A stretch of DNA of 6,521 nucleotides from Cellvibrionaceae bacterium (GCA_027012915.1 JALUYN010000625.1:1-6521), one strand, 5' to 3'. Counted from the first letter of the stretch, positions 1 through 6,521 are shown. Notes: generated from the sequence alone by a model not told the origin. Translations and numbers: made by a program.

Positions 1-14
1 TAGAGGGTTGAATC

Positions 15-215
15 ATGACTGATGAAGACTTCGATGCGAAAGATGTAGGTGCTGAGCACCTGAGTGTGGATTGCCGCAAGAAAGTGCGGGATAAGCTGCA
101 ACAAGAGATAGAGGCGTTTCTGGCCAGCGGCGGCCAGATTGAGCATGTGGATCGCCGCACCTCCGGCGACCCACCGCAAAAACCTAACAGTGGCTATAGC
201 GGGCGTTCTATATAA
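15..215 (+). CDS. sutA: SutA-like RNA polymerase-binding regulator, short form
   Basis: This gene encodes a small hydrophilic protein of 66 aa. It has a short acidic N-terminus (residues 2-14), a predicted charged helix (about 21-37), a Gly-Gly at 39-40, and a basic, proline-containing tail around DPPQKP (52-57) that ends in SGRSI. From memory, this helix, Gly-Gly and tail resemble the C-terminal half of Pseudomonas aeruginosa SutA. That protein binds RNA polymerase and tunes transcription initiation during slow growth. The P. aeruginosa protein is about 105 aa and has a long acidic N-terminal tail, which is nearly absent here. The start is secure: TGA lies in frame at 9-11, and GAGGG at 3-7 is a well-placed ribosome binding site. 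The gene converges on the DUF484 gene with 4 bp between stops. The family call is a recollected similarity; retention of SutA function is inference. Confidence 0.7.
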   Translation: MTDEDFDAKDVGAEHLSVDCRKKVRDKLQQEIEAFLASGGQIEHVDRRTSGDPPQKPNSGYSGRSI

Positions 216-219
216 CGTC

Positions 220-912
220 CTAGGGCAAGTGCTTTGGCAAAGTGCGATTCAGCACTTCGCCAATGTAGCTCAAGAACAGGGTGCCCATGCTAGAGCGATA
301 GTAGTTTGGATCGCGGTTGGCAATCGCCAGCAGCCCAAAGGTATTGCCGTAGATCAGTGGCACCAGAGCGACCGATCCTACATGCTTACTGTGGTCCGGG
401 AACAGGTAGTGATTTTCCTGGTCGCTGAAGCTGCCGCACAAAGCGCGATTGCTCTTTAGCAGATTGCCGATAAAATCGCGGGCTTCCTTCAACTGCACGA
501 CTCGTGCCTGGCTGGCCGGAAAGTCTGGTTCGTTACCAAACAGCAATAAAGTGGTGTAGTGAATACCAAAATCGTTGCTAAAGCTGTGAAACAGGGCGTC
601 CACGGTAGCGGTCAAATCGCGGCCCTCTAGTAGAGCCAACACCAGCTTCTTGGTTTTATCGAACAGGCGATCGTTATCCCGTGCATTGTCCAATAACTTG
701 GTCAGGCGATGGCGCATTTCCATATTGCGCTCGCGCAACACTGAAACTTGACGCTCGACCAAAGAGATTGCTTTACCGCTCTCATGGGGCAGACTCAGAT
801 CCGACAACAAGCCGGGTTGAGACTCAAAGAAATTGGAATTGCGGCGTAAATACTCAACCACCTGGGCTTCAGTTACAGTCTGCTCGGTACTGGCTACCGG
901 GGTATCACTCAT
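220..912 (-). CDS. DUF484 family protein (YigA-like, GAF-like C-terminal half)
   Basis: This gene encodes a 230-aa soluble protein with no signal peptide or membrane segment. The N-terminal part carries the DUF484 hallmark: a helix around YLRRNSNFF (21-29), PGLL (33-36), LPHESG (41-46) and SLVERQV..LRERN (50-63). A predicted helical or coiled-coil linker (about 56-90) leads into a GAF-like alpha/beta half with SVALVPLIYGNTFGLLAIA at 180-198. The family lies next to dapF in many gammaproteobacteria. Its function is not established, and no ligand can be read from this sequence. I chose the ATG at 912, five bases after the dapF stop. A GTG at 993 would extend the protein deep into dapF and lengthen it beyond the family pattern. 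The ribosome binding site is weak, so translation probably depends on coupling to dapF. In many relatives xerC follows this gene, but here the next gene is on the opposite strand. Confidence 0.9.
   Translation of the reverse strand: MSDTPVASTEQTVTEAQVVEYLRRNSNFFESQPGLLSDLSLPHESGKAISLVERQVSVLRERNMEMRHRLTKLLDNARDNDRLFDKTKKLVLALLEGRDLTATVDALFHSFSNDFGIHYTTLLLFGNEPDFPASQARVVQLKEARDFIGNLLKSNRALCGSFSDQENHYLFPDHSKHVGSVALVPLIYGNTFGLLAIANRDPNYYRSSMGTLFLSYIGEVLNRTLPKHLP
236..261. other. Imperfect hairpin at the DUF484 3' end, between convergent genes
   Basis: The arms 236-245 and 252-261 pair at 9 of 10 positions (mismatch 239/258) around a 6-base loop. A competing 7-bp pairing joins 227-233 with 251-257. 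The hairpin lies inside the last codons of the DUF484 gene and just after the SutA-like stop. Neither strand has a run of U after the stem, so it is not a standard intrinsic terminator. It could slow convergent transcription or protect a 3' end, or it may be chance within coding sequence. Confidence 0.25.
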
Positions 913-917
913 AGCAC

Positions 918-1748
918 TTATATCTTGGTTTGTCCGTGAAATACATGGGTCGCAGGGCCCGTCATTAAGACCGGGTGCCCCTCGCCCATCCACTCTATGG
1001 TCAGCCGACCACCGGGAAGATTAACAATAACGTTCGAGTCTAACAGGTTGCGTAGGCGCCCGGCCACCACGGCGGCACAGGCTCCGGTGCCGCACGCCAG
1101 GGTTTCACCCGCGCCGCGTTCATACACCCGCAGATTGATCTCACTGCGCGAAACAATTTCCATAAAGCCAGCGTTTACTTTTTGCGGGAAATCCAAGTGC
1201 GCCTCCACTTGAGGGCCCACGGTGTCCACGTCGAAATTGGCAACGTCCTCTACTACTGTAACGGCGTGGGGGTTGCCCATGGATACAGCGCCAATCTCCA
1301 GGCTGTGGCCGTCCACTTGTAGCGGGTAAGTCACTTGGCGATTGTCGGCACGAAATGGAATTTGCGCGGGCTCAAGGACTGGCTGACCCATATCCACGGT
1401 TACTTCGCCATTGTCCTGCAGTTTCAAAGTCATGATGCCATTGGCGGTTTCCACCACGATATTGCGCTTGCCGGTCAACTTGCGATCCGTGACAAAGCGG
1501 GCAAAGCAGCGCGCGCCATTGCCACAGTTTTCCACCTCGGAGCCATCGGCGTTGTATATCCGATAGCGAAAATCCACATCGGGACTTTGCGGGACTTCAA
1601 CGAGCAACACCTGGTCACAGCCAATACCAAAACGCCGGTCAGCTAACTTCTGAACCTGAGTAGCGGACAACTTCACTTTCTGGCCAATAGCGTCGATCAC
1701 GATAAAATCGTTGCCCAGGCCATGCATTTTGGTGAATCGAAAGCGCAC
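918..1748 (-). CDS. dapF: Diaminopimelate epimerase
   Basis: DapF interconverts LL- and meso-diaminopimelate in the cytoplasm without a cofactor. The product is cross-linked into peptidoglycan and is also the substrate of LysA. The protein is 276 aa, the usual length. It shows the N-terminal KMHGLGNDF (7-15) and both catalytic cysteines in their conserved settings: Cys75 in NCGNGARC (74-81) and Cys219 in [15 protein letters not shown] (210-224). The substrate-binding MGNPH motif is at 157-161. The start codon is GTG. The nearest ATG (residue 8) would remove the conserved N-terminal strand, and GAGGAG at 1755-1760 sits 6 bases before the GTG. The gene begins 3 bp after the lysA stop and ends 5 bp before the DUF484 start, so all three are almost certainly co-transcribed. 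Confidence 0.97.
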   Translation of the reverse strand: MRFRFTKMHGLGNDFIVIDAIGQKVKLSATQVQKLADRRFGIGCDQVLLVEVPQSPDVDFRYRIYNADGSEVENCGNGARCFARFVTDRKLTGKRNIVVETANGIMTLKLQDNGEVTVDMGQPVLEPAQIPFRADNRQVTYPLQVDGHSLEIGAVSMGNPHAVTVVEDVANFDVDTVGPQVEAHLDFPQKVNAGFMEIVSRSEINLRVYERGAGETLACGTGACAAVVAGRLRNLLDSNVIVNLPGGRLTIEWMGEGHPVLMTGPATHVFHGQTKI

Positions 1749-1751
1749 GAT

Positions 1752-3002
1752 TTACTCCTCAGGTAGCAGGGTTTCGCCCCGGGTAAGATCCGCAAGAGAC
1801 TCTCGCGCACGAATCAGGTGGCTTTGATCACCACGCACCATCACTTCCGCCGCTCGCGGTCGGCTGTTGTAGTTGGAACTCATGGTAAAGCCGTAAGCCC
1901 CGGACGACATCAACGCCAGATAATCTCCCTGAGCCAGGCACAGACTGCGGTCTTTGGCCAGAAAATCTCCGGTTTCACACACCGGACCGACCAGATCCCA
2001 ATCCATTGTTTCGCCCTCGTGAGCCACCAGCGGCAGTACATTCTGCCAAGCTTGGTACAAGGAAGGACGAATATTGTCATTCATGGCACCATCAATAATG
2101 GCAAAGTTTTTGTGCTCGGTGGGTTTCAGATATTCCACTCGAGTGACCAATACACCGGCATTGGCGGCAATAGAGCGCCCAGGCTCAAAGATCAACGCCA
2201 AATTGCGATTGCCCAGACGAGCCTTGATGGACGCCATAAAATCGGAAACCGCCGGTGGTTGCTCATCCTTGTAGGTCACACCCAAACCACCACCCAAATC
2301 CATGTGTTCTATGGCAATACCTTTTTCGGCCAGCGTATCCACCAGACTCAAAACACGCTCTAGAGCGTCCAAAAAGGGATCCAGCTGGGTCAGCTGTGAG
2401 CCGATGTGACAATCGACACCGACTACCTTCAACGAAGCCAGCTCGGCCGCTCTTGCGTACACCTGTGGTGCTCGCTGAATATCAATGCCAAATTTGTTCT
2501 CTTTCAAGCCCGTGGAAATGTACGGATGGGTATTGGCGTCCACATCGGGATTTACCCGCAGTGAGACATTGGCCACTGAGCCGCATTCTTCGGCCACTTG
2601 AGCCAGCACTTCGAGCTCGGCTTCCGACTCAACATTAAAACAGTGCACGCCGGCATCGAGCGCGCGGCGCATCTCCGCAGGAGTCTTGCCCACGCCGGAA
2701 AAAACCACCTTGGCCGGATCGCCACCAGCCAGCAATACGCGCTCCAATTCACCCTCAGAAACAATATCAAAGCCCGCACCCAAACGAGCCAGAACATTGA
2801 GAATGGCAATATTGGAGTTGGCTTTGACCGCATAGCAGATCATCCCGGGGTGATCTCCCAGGGCGTTGGCGTAGTCCAGGAAATGATTGCTAAAGGCTGC
2901 CTCACTGTAGACATACAAAGGGGTGCCATACTGCTCAGCCAATGCTTGCAGGGGCAACTGTTCAACGTACAACTGTCCGTCGCGTTGTGAAAATTCAGAC
3001 AT
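1752..3002 (-). CDS. lysA: Diaminopimelate decarboxylase
   Basis: LysA is a PLP-dependent, fold-type III (alanine racemase-like barrel) enzyme. It decarboxylates meso-diaminopimelate to L-lysine, the last step of lysine synthesis. The protein is 416 aa, normal for the family. The PLP lysine is Lys60 in YAVKAN. Further landmarks are HIGSQ (199-203), the glycine-rich DLGGGLG (235-241), EPGRS (273-277), the active-site Cys342 in CETGDFLAKDR and the SSGAYGFTMSSNYN segment (366-379). All expected catalytic residues are present. I chose the ATG at 3002, which has GAG 7 bases upstream and gives an N-terminus like Pseudomonas LysA. An in-frame TTG at 3014 would add four residues but has no better support. 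The gene follows lptM after 76 bp and is tightly joined to dapF. I see no lysine riboswitch or divergent lysR. Confidence 0.97.
   Translation of the reverse strand: MSEFSQRDGQLYVEQLPLQALAEQYGTPLYVYSEAAFSNHFLDYANALGDHPGMICYAVKANSNIAILNVLARLGAGFDIVSEGELERVLLAGGDPAKVVFSGVGKTPAEMRRALDAGVHCFNVESEAELEVLAQVAEECGSVANVSLRVNPDVDANTHPYISTGLKENKFGIDIQRAPQVYARAAELASLKVVGVDCHIGSQLTQLDPFLDALERVLSLVDTLAEKGIAIEHMDLGGGLGVTYKDEQPPAVSDFMASIKARLGNRNLALIFEPGRSIAANAGVLVTRVEYLKPTEHKNFAIIDGAMNDNIRPSLYQAWQNVLPLVAHEGETMDWDLVGPVCETGDFLAKDRSLCLAQGDYLALMSSGAYGFTMSSNYNSRPRAAEVMVRGDQSHLIRARESLADLTRGETLLPEE
1755..1760 (-). promoter_or_regulatory. dapF ribosome binding site inside the lysA 3' end
   Basis: GAGGAG on the - strand is a strong Shine-Dalgarno sequence 6 bases before the dapF GTG. 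It is also the final two glutamate codons of lysA, immediately before the TAA stop. This site decides the dapF start and suggests that dapF translation is linked to ribosomes finishing lysA. Confidence 0.8.
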
Positions 3003-3078
3003 GGTGAAACTCAAAAAATAGGCAAAGCCAAGATAGTGAAGATTGCGTAGCCGTCACCAGGACGCCCACCAATAAATG

Positions 3079-3222
3079 TTACTGGGCTCTCTCGGAGGCC
3101 ACTTTCTCAGATGCGAACTGAGCCGCAGGCTCAGCGGGCAGCGTCAATGGTCCCTTCTGACCACAGGCGGTAACACCGGCAAGCAACAGCAGCGACAGAC
3201 ATAGGGTAGACAGGTGACGCAT
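3079..3222 (-). CDS. lptM: LptM family small lipoprotein (LPS translocon maturation)
   Basis: This gene encodes a 47-aa lipoprotein precursor. Arg2 and a hydrophobic core (about 4-17) are followed by a lipobox-like VTAC ending at Cys20, the predicted lipidation and cleavage site. The mature protein starts CGQKGPLTLP, which is the short motif defining the LptM family (formerly YifL in E. coli; LppL in Pseudomonas). The remainder is Ala/Glu-rich and looks disordered. In E. coli LptM binds the outer-membrane LPS translocon LptDE and favours its correct disulfide formation; the same role here is inferred. The start ATG has GGAG at 3228-3231, 5 bases upstream. The position just upstream of the diaminopimelate genes is the conserved one. 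I assembled this gene by translating the - strand directly, because it is short. Confidence 0.9.
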   Translation of the reverse strand: MRHLSTLCLSLLLLAGVTACGQKGPLTLPAEPAAQFASEKVASERAQ

Positions 3223-3250
3223 GACAACTCCAGTTTGAGTAGATTAAGAA

Positions 3251-3287
3251 ACGGGGAAGTATACCGTTTGCACGGCATCGGCCACAA
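3251..3287 (-). promoter_or_regulatory. Candidate sigma-70 promoter for lptM-lysA-dapF-DUF484
   Basis: On the - strand a -10 box TATACT (3258-3263, 5 of 6 consensus bases) lies 18 bp from a weak -35 TTGTGG (3282-3287, 3 of 6). The start of transcription would fall near 3251, giving a leader of about 30 bases with the lptM ribosome binding site. It is the best promoter-like sequence in the 90-bp gap after cyaA. No terminator is visible in the gap, so readthrough from cyaA is also possible. Confidence 0.5.
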
Positions 3288-3312
3288 CAAATGAAGTCGC
3301 GATCAAGTCTGG

Positions 3313-6135
3313 CTACAGAGCCTGCAACGCCTGGTTCAGACGTGCTTCGACCCGGTTTTTCGCCTCGATAAAACGCGCAACCTGCATAGGTGCATCGTCC
3401 ACCTGCAACAGAGAGCTCAATCCCAGATCCAAATCCGTCAAATAGCAGGGGTATCGCTCACCGTGACGCCGCTTGGAAAGAACATGCTCGGCCACCCGTG
3501 TGTACAAACTTTCACCGAGTTCTGCCGGATGAAACGCCAGATCGCCACAGTAGATAGAAAATCCACTGACACCCTCCGGGTCGCTGCTGGCGATGGCCTG
3601 CAGATTAAAAAACTGTAGATTCTGCAACTCTGTGGTGACATGCGTACGTTCTGCTTTGAACTGTCCTGAAGATTGCTGCTGCAGACGATAGAACTCCACA
3701 GGATAGATGCCAAAATCGCGCCCGTCTCTGGCCAACTGCAGCCGCGCAACCACCGAGCGAATAAACCGGTGCAAAGGCCGCAGCAGCAGTTGCTCATCGC
3801 AAAATGGCACGGCATATTGCACCAACGTGTTGTTTTCATCGAAGAGATAGATCTGTGCCAGATCGCCATCCGCTCGATAGAAAACCTGAATCGCCGGGCT
3901 CAAACGCTCTCGAAAGATGGCCGCGATAGGTTCTCCACTCAGGGTCAAAGGATCGAAAGCAATGGCACAATGCTGCGACCGTGGTACCTGCAGATGACTC
4001 ATTACGTCATCCAATCTCCAGAAGCGGCTCACTGCCATTTGCTGATCGTGTTTTTCCACACAGATAATTTCATCGCCGCATCCCACAAACCACTGACCGG
4101 CTTGATGTGGGGGTAGTCGCACCAGATGACGATCCAACTGCTTGACGATCTGCTCCAGACGAATCTTGAGAGAGTTGGCATGATGCCTTTGCTCGCAATA
4201 AAAACTCACTTCGCAATCGGACTCGCCCCTGACATTGGCAAACAGTGCCAGCCATTCACGTACAAAATACTCAAGCGGGAGCTGATCGTAGCTGTGTACC
4301 GTGATTTCATTCCAGCTATTGCAGCAAATAATATGAATATCGTGCAGTAACGAGTGATTGTTCTTGCCCACCGCCAGGGGATTAACCGAGGGGAATTCCG
4401 CTGCGGGCGATGATTGATCATCCTGGCTCAGCACATTGATTGCGACCAAAACACGGCGCGGCACGGGCTTGTCATTGAAATTTGGCCGCAACGATTGCAG
4501 CTGCTCCTGCGGCAACCACTCACTGCAGGCCTGATATAGGCCTCTGGCATTGATGTCTCGGCTGCCTGCGCGGATAGTAACGCTGGTATGATCCATCATC
4601 ACCCGATTGACATAACTCCAGACGAATATCTCCATCAATGAGCCGCAGGATTTGAAAGATTGAGCAAAATCCGGCGCTTCGAATTTTCGCTGAGGCAATG
4701 CATCCCACTGCCACTGCAGTTGCGCACCCTGACGCTGGTAGAACGTCAGATAGTCCTCCGATACATCTTTGGAGATGCTGATATTAACCCATTCAATTTT
4801 GCCCGCTTTGCGCTCAAACGCGGCGTAGAGTTTGCGCCCGAGAATGGCTATCTCACGTTGCAGCTGGTCATTACTCACAGGATCAAGATTCTGTGCGTAC
4901 TCACTGAGCAACCGGTAACTCGATAACAGCTCGGCGATCAGAACTTTCTTTTCGTCCACCACGCGCGCCACTTTCCACTGGCTTCGCCTGTCCAATTCCT
5001 TCACCTGGGAGTTATCCCACCCCCACTGATGAACCATGTCGGACAGCAAACGCCGTTGCCACGAAGCCGGCAGAGTTTTGGGGGCCTGTGACAGCGGTTT
5101 GTTCACCTTAAAATAGAAACATCGGCGTACCAACTCCAAACGCTGAGGTTGCTGGCCCTGTTGCATGTAGTCAGATAGCGACTGAAACAACAGCAGATAG
5201 GGGTCCAGCGCATCCACCGACGCGCGATTGTCGTAGATGGCCTGCTTGAGCTTAATGCAGAGAATATCGCCATCACTTTGACGACGGGAGTAAACCTCCA
5301 GCAGCAACAGCTTAAGCAGCGATTTATAGGGCGATTCGATAGCTTTGTACAATTGCCACACGGCTGCCGTAACAAACTCCCGGGCCGGCAATCGATCGAG
5401 CCCCCCCAAATCCAGCACTTCGCTTTCCCTTAAGAAGCGCTGATGTAACAGCTGTCGCGTGTAGGCCGGGTACTCAGATTCGTATTGCGGCGGCACAAAC
5501 CACCACAGAGGCAGCTGGCCCGCCAGGTGGATGGCGGTACGATAGAATTCGTCCAGCAACAGCTTGTGCTGAGTGCTACCACTGGACTCTTCCGACAACT
5601 CGCTAACCCGGCCTTCGCGGAACGCCTGAGCGTTCATAAGAAAAAAACACACCTCCAGACCGATACCATCAGCCCACTGTTCAATGATGTCGCAGCGCTG
5701 CCTGAGTAACTCGACCTCGCGAGGACTCAAGCGCGGATCATGGCAAATCCAGAAGTCGAGATCGCTACTGCGGCTCTGCCCAATGGTACCTATACTGCCC
5801 ATTACAAAAATCGAAAGAATCCCGTAACCTCGGGTCTTCAATACGGGATAGCGAAAGCTTCGAGCAAACTGCCGCGCCTTCTTCAACAATATTTTGTCGG
5901 GTTTAAAATTGATAATGCCCACCCGGGGCTTGCCACTGGTATAACCAGGCAGCGAGGGATGGTTGATGTGAAACAGCAGGGGCACCAATTCCAAGAACAA
6001 CTGTTGACGTGAATTGAGGCTGTCGAGGGTGCGCTCCAGCCGCTTTTGATTGAACGCGAGAAACCGCTTTCTGATACTGGTCAGATCAGAGCGATCGATA
6101 TCAAATAATGGTGCACTGGGCTCAAGCGGGGCCAT
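3313..6135 (-). CDS. cyaA: Class I adenylate cyclase
   Basis: CyaA converts ATP to cAMP, the ligand of CRP/Vfr-type regulators; it is cytoplasmic. The protein is 940 aa, longer than E. coli CyaA (848) but near the pseudomonad length. The N-terminal catalytic half has the nucleotidyltransferase-like motif GSIGTIGQ (113-120) followed by SDLDFW (124-129), whose Asp125 and Asp127 should bind metal. REFVTAAVWQLYK (252-264) matches class I signature 1, and CNSWNEITVHSYD (605-617) matches the signature 2 region. The C-terminal half corresponds to the regulatory part in enteric enzymes. The ATG at 6135 is the only start, because an in-frame TAG lies 9 codons upstream with no start codon between. No Shine-Dalgarno sequence precedes it. 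The gene sits 65 bp after the receiver-domain gene and 90 bp before lptM. cyaY, often found here, is absent. No frameshift or key-residue loss is seen. Confidence 0.97.
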   Translation of the reverse strand: MAPLEPSAPLFDIDRSDLTSIRKRFLAFNQKRLERTLDSLNSRQQLFLELVPLLFHINHPSLPGYTSGKPRVGIINFKPDKILLKKARQFARSFRYPVLKTRGYGILSIFVMGSIGTIGQSRSSDLDFWICHDPRLSPREVELLRQRCDIIEQWADGIGLEVCFFLMNAQAFREGRVSELSEESSGSTQHKLLLDEFYRTAIHLAGQLPLWWFVPPQYESEYPAYTRQLLHQRFLRESEVLDLGGLDRLPAREFVTAAVWQLYKAIESPYKSLLKLLLLEVYSRRQSDGDILCIKLKQAIYDNRASVDALDPYLLLFQSLSDYMQQGQQPQRLELVRRCFYFKVNKPLSQAPKTLPASWQRRLLSDMVHQWGWDNSQVKELDRRSQWKVARVVDEKKVLIAELLSSYRLLSEYAQNLDPVSNDQLQREIAILGRKLYAAFERKAGKIEWVNISISKDVSEDYLTFYQRQGAQLQWQWDALPQRKFEAPDFAQSFKSCGSLMEIFVWSYVNRVMMDHTSVTIRAGSRDINARGLYQACSEWLPQEQLQSLRPNFNDKPVPRRVLVAINVLSQDDQSSPAAEFPSVNPLAVGKNNHSLLHDIHIICCNSWNEITVHSYDQLPLEYFVREWLALFANVRGESDCEVSFYCEQRHHANSLKIRLEQIVKQLDRHLVRLPPHQAGQWFVGCGDEIICVEKHDQQMAVSRFWRLDDVMSHLQVPRSQHCAIAFDPLTLSGEPIAAIFRERLSPAIQVFYRADGDLAQIYLFDENNTLVQYAVPFCDEQLLLRPLHRFIRSVVARLQLARDGRDFGIYPVEFYRLQQQSSGQFKAERTHVTTELQNLQFFNLQAIASSDPEGVSGFSIYCGDLAFHPAELGESLYTRVAEHVLSKRRHGERYPCYLTDLDLGLSSLLQVDDAPMQVARFIEAKNRVEARLNQALQAL

Positions 6136-6137
6136 GG

Positions 6138-6176
6138 AGTGTGTTTGTCGCCAATACTTCTATAGTTCAACACACT
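6138..6176. repeat. 8-bp perfect inverted repeat just upstream of cyaA
   Basis: The arms AGTGTGTT (6138-6145) and AACACACT (6169-6176) are perfect inverted copies separated by 23 bases. They surround the candidate cyaA -10 box, and the left arm lies 2 bases from the cyaA start codon. It could be an operator. In a readthrough transcript from the upstream gene it could instead form a hairpin beside the start codon. With a 23-base spacer, chance is also possible. Confidence 0.35.
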
Positions 6177-6188
6177 ACACCAGAACAA
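6152..6188 (-). promoter_or_regulatory. Weak candidate promoter for cyaA
   Basis: On the - strand TATAGA (6159-6164, 4 of 6 consensus) is 18 bp from TTGTTC (6183-6188, 3 of 6). Transcription would start near 6152, giving a leader of about 17 bases without a ribosome binding site. I see no CRP-like TGTGA-N6-TCACA site. The match is weak, and cyaA may instead be read through from the upstream gene. Confidence 0.3.
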
Positions 6189-6200
6189 CCGGACAAAACA

Positions 6201-6521
6201 CTACTTGCGGGTCTGAATAGTCGTGCGATGAACTATGTGTTTAGCAATGATCTGATATAGCAACTTGGGATTTACGGGTTTTGTCAGGTAATCATCCATG
6301 CCCGTGTGTAAACACAATTCCCGATCCCCCTGAAGAGCGTGCGCCGTCATGGCAATAATCGGGATATCTCTATCGTGATCGCCCTCACGAATCAGACGGG
6401 TAGTCTGGTAGCCGTCCATGCGCGGCATTTCCATATCCATAAGAATGGCATCGAAATGGCGCTCCTTGTGCTCATTGAGAATCTGAAACGCCTCCACACC
6501 ATTGTTGGCCAGTGTGACCTG
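6201..6521 (-). CDS. Receiver (REC) domain, C-terminal end of a response regulator or hybrid sensor kinase, partial
   Basis: Only the last 106 residues are in the window; the reading frame is open to the right edge, so the start lies beyond it. The visible part is a CheY-like receiver domain. The phospho-accepting Asp is residue 29 of the fragment (in LMDMEMPRMDG, 27-37), the switch Thr is 59 (AMTAHA, 58-63) and the conserved Lys is 81 (TKPV, 80-83). All three are intact, so the domain should be phosphorylatable. The protein ends about 20 residues after the Lys, so no output or HPt domain follows. The MDMEMPRMDGYQTT style and KPVNPKLL are typical of receivers at the end of hybrid histidine kinases, but a stand-alone regulator with an N-terminal partner domain cannot be excluded. 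A GTG at 6497 lies inside the domain fold and is not a plausible start. cyaA follows 65 bp later on the same strand. Confidence 0.93.
   Translation of the reverse strand, partial: QVTLANNGVEAFQILNEHKERHFDAILMDMEMPRMDGYQTTRLIREGDHDRDIPIIAMTAHALQGDRELCLHTGMDDYLTKPVNPKLLYQIIAKHIVHRTTIQTRK

Noticed and set aside
913..993. Upstream GTG start at 993 for the DUF484 gene
   Set aside because: It would overlap dapF by 76 bases and add an unrelated Gly/Pro/Cys-rich stretch that is the dapF 3' end read in another frame.
1818..2363. A 181-codon open frame on the + strand opposite lysA
   Set aside because: It lies wholly antisense to a clearly conserved enzyme, its His/Gln-rich translation looks like a reverse-frame artefact, and it has no recognisable domain.
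3003..3030. Possible intrinsic terminator between lptM and lysA (GGC-TTT-GCC followed by a T run on the - strand)
   Set aside because: The stem is only 3 bp, too weak to terminate, and the T run leads straight into the lysA ribosome binding region.
3003..3078. Lysine riboswitch or separate promoter ahead of lysA
   Set aside because: The 76-bp gap is far too short for a lysine riboswitch, and the best -10-like sequence (TATCTT) has no acceptable -35 partner.
3673..4116. A 147-codon open frame on the + strand opposite cyaA
   Set aside because: It is antisense to the intact adenylate cyclase frame, resembles no family I know and has no convincing ribosome binding site.
1..6521. CRISPR array, tRNA/rRNA, insertion sequence or phage-like genes
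   Set aside because: No regularly spaced repeats, no RNA-gene motifs, and no transposase or integrase coding were seen on either strand; all long frames are accounted for by chromosomal housekeeping genes.

Overview
The window looks like ordinary chromosome from a gammaproteobacterium, probably a Pseudomonas-like or marine Cellvibrio/Marinobacter-type lineage. Three observations support this. There is a class I adenylate cyclase of pseudomonad length (940 aa). The lptM-lysA-dapF-DUF484 gene order is the one I recall from Pseudomonas. A short gene encodes a protein resembling the Pseudomonas RNA polymerase-binding regulator SutA. The genus cannot be fixed from sequence reading alone. Base composition and codon use look even throughout, and I see no sign of mobile DNA, CRISPR or RNA genes.

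Layout, left to right. A 66-aa SutA-like gene (15-215) is the only gene on the + strand. Everything else is on the - strand and is best read from right to left. The right edge holds the C-terminal receiver domain of a two-component protein whose start lies outside the window (6201-6521). It is followed by cyaA (3313-6135), then a 90-bp gap with a good promoter candidate, then lptM (3079-3222, a 47-aa lipoprotein), lysA (1752-3002), dapF (918-1748) and a DUF484 gene (220-912). The DUF484 gene ends 4 bp from the end of the SutA-like gene, tail to tail.

How the genes work together. DapF makes meso-diaminopimelate from the LL isomer and LysA decarboxylates it to L-lysine, so the two enzymes supply a peptidoglycan precursor and lysine from adjacent, closely coupled genes. 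LptM is a small outer-membrane lipoprotein that helps mature the LPS translocon. The lptM-dapF-DUF484 block therefore has a cell-envelope flavour. CyaA makes cAMP for global regulation. The two genes that often accompany this cluster, cyaY (between cyaA and lptM) and xerC (after the DUF484 gene), are absent from those positions.

I found no convincing new biological system here. The points most worth checking are the short form of the SutA-like protein, an inverted repeat around the putative cyaA promoter, and the lack of a ribosome binding site in front of cyaA.
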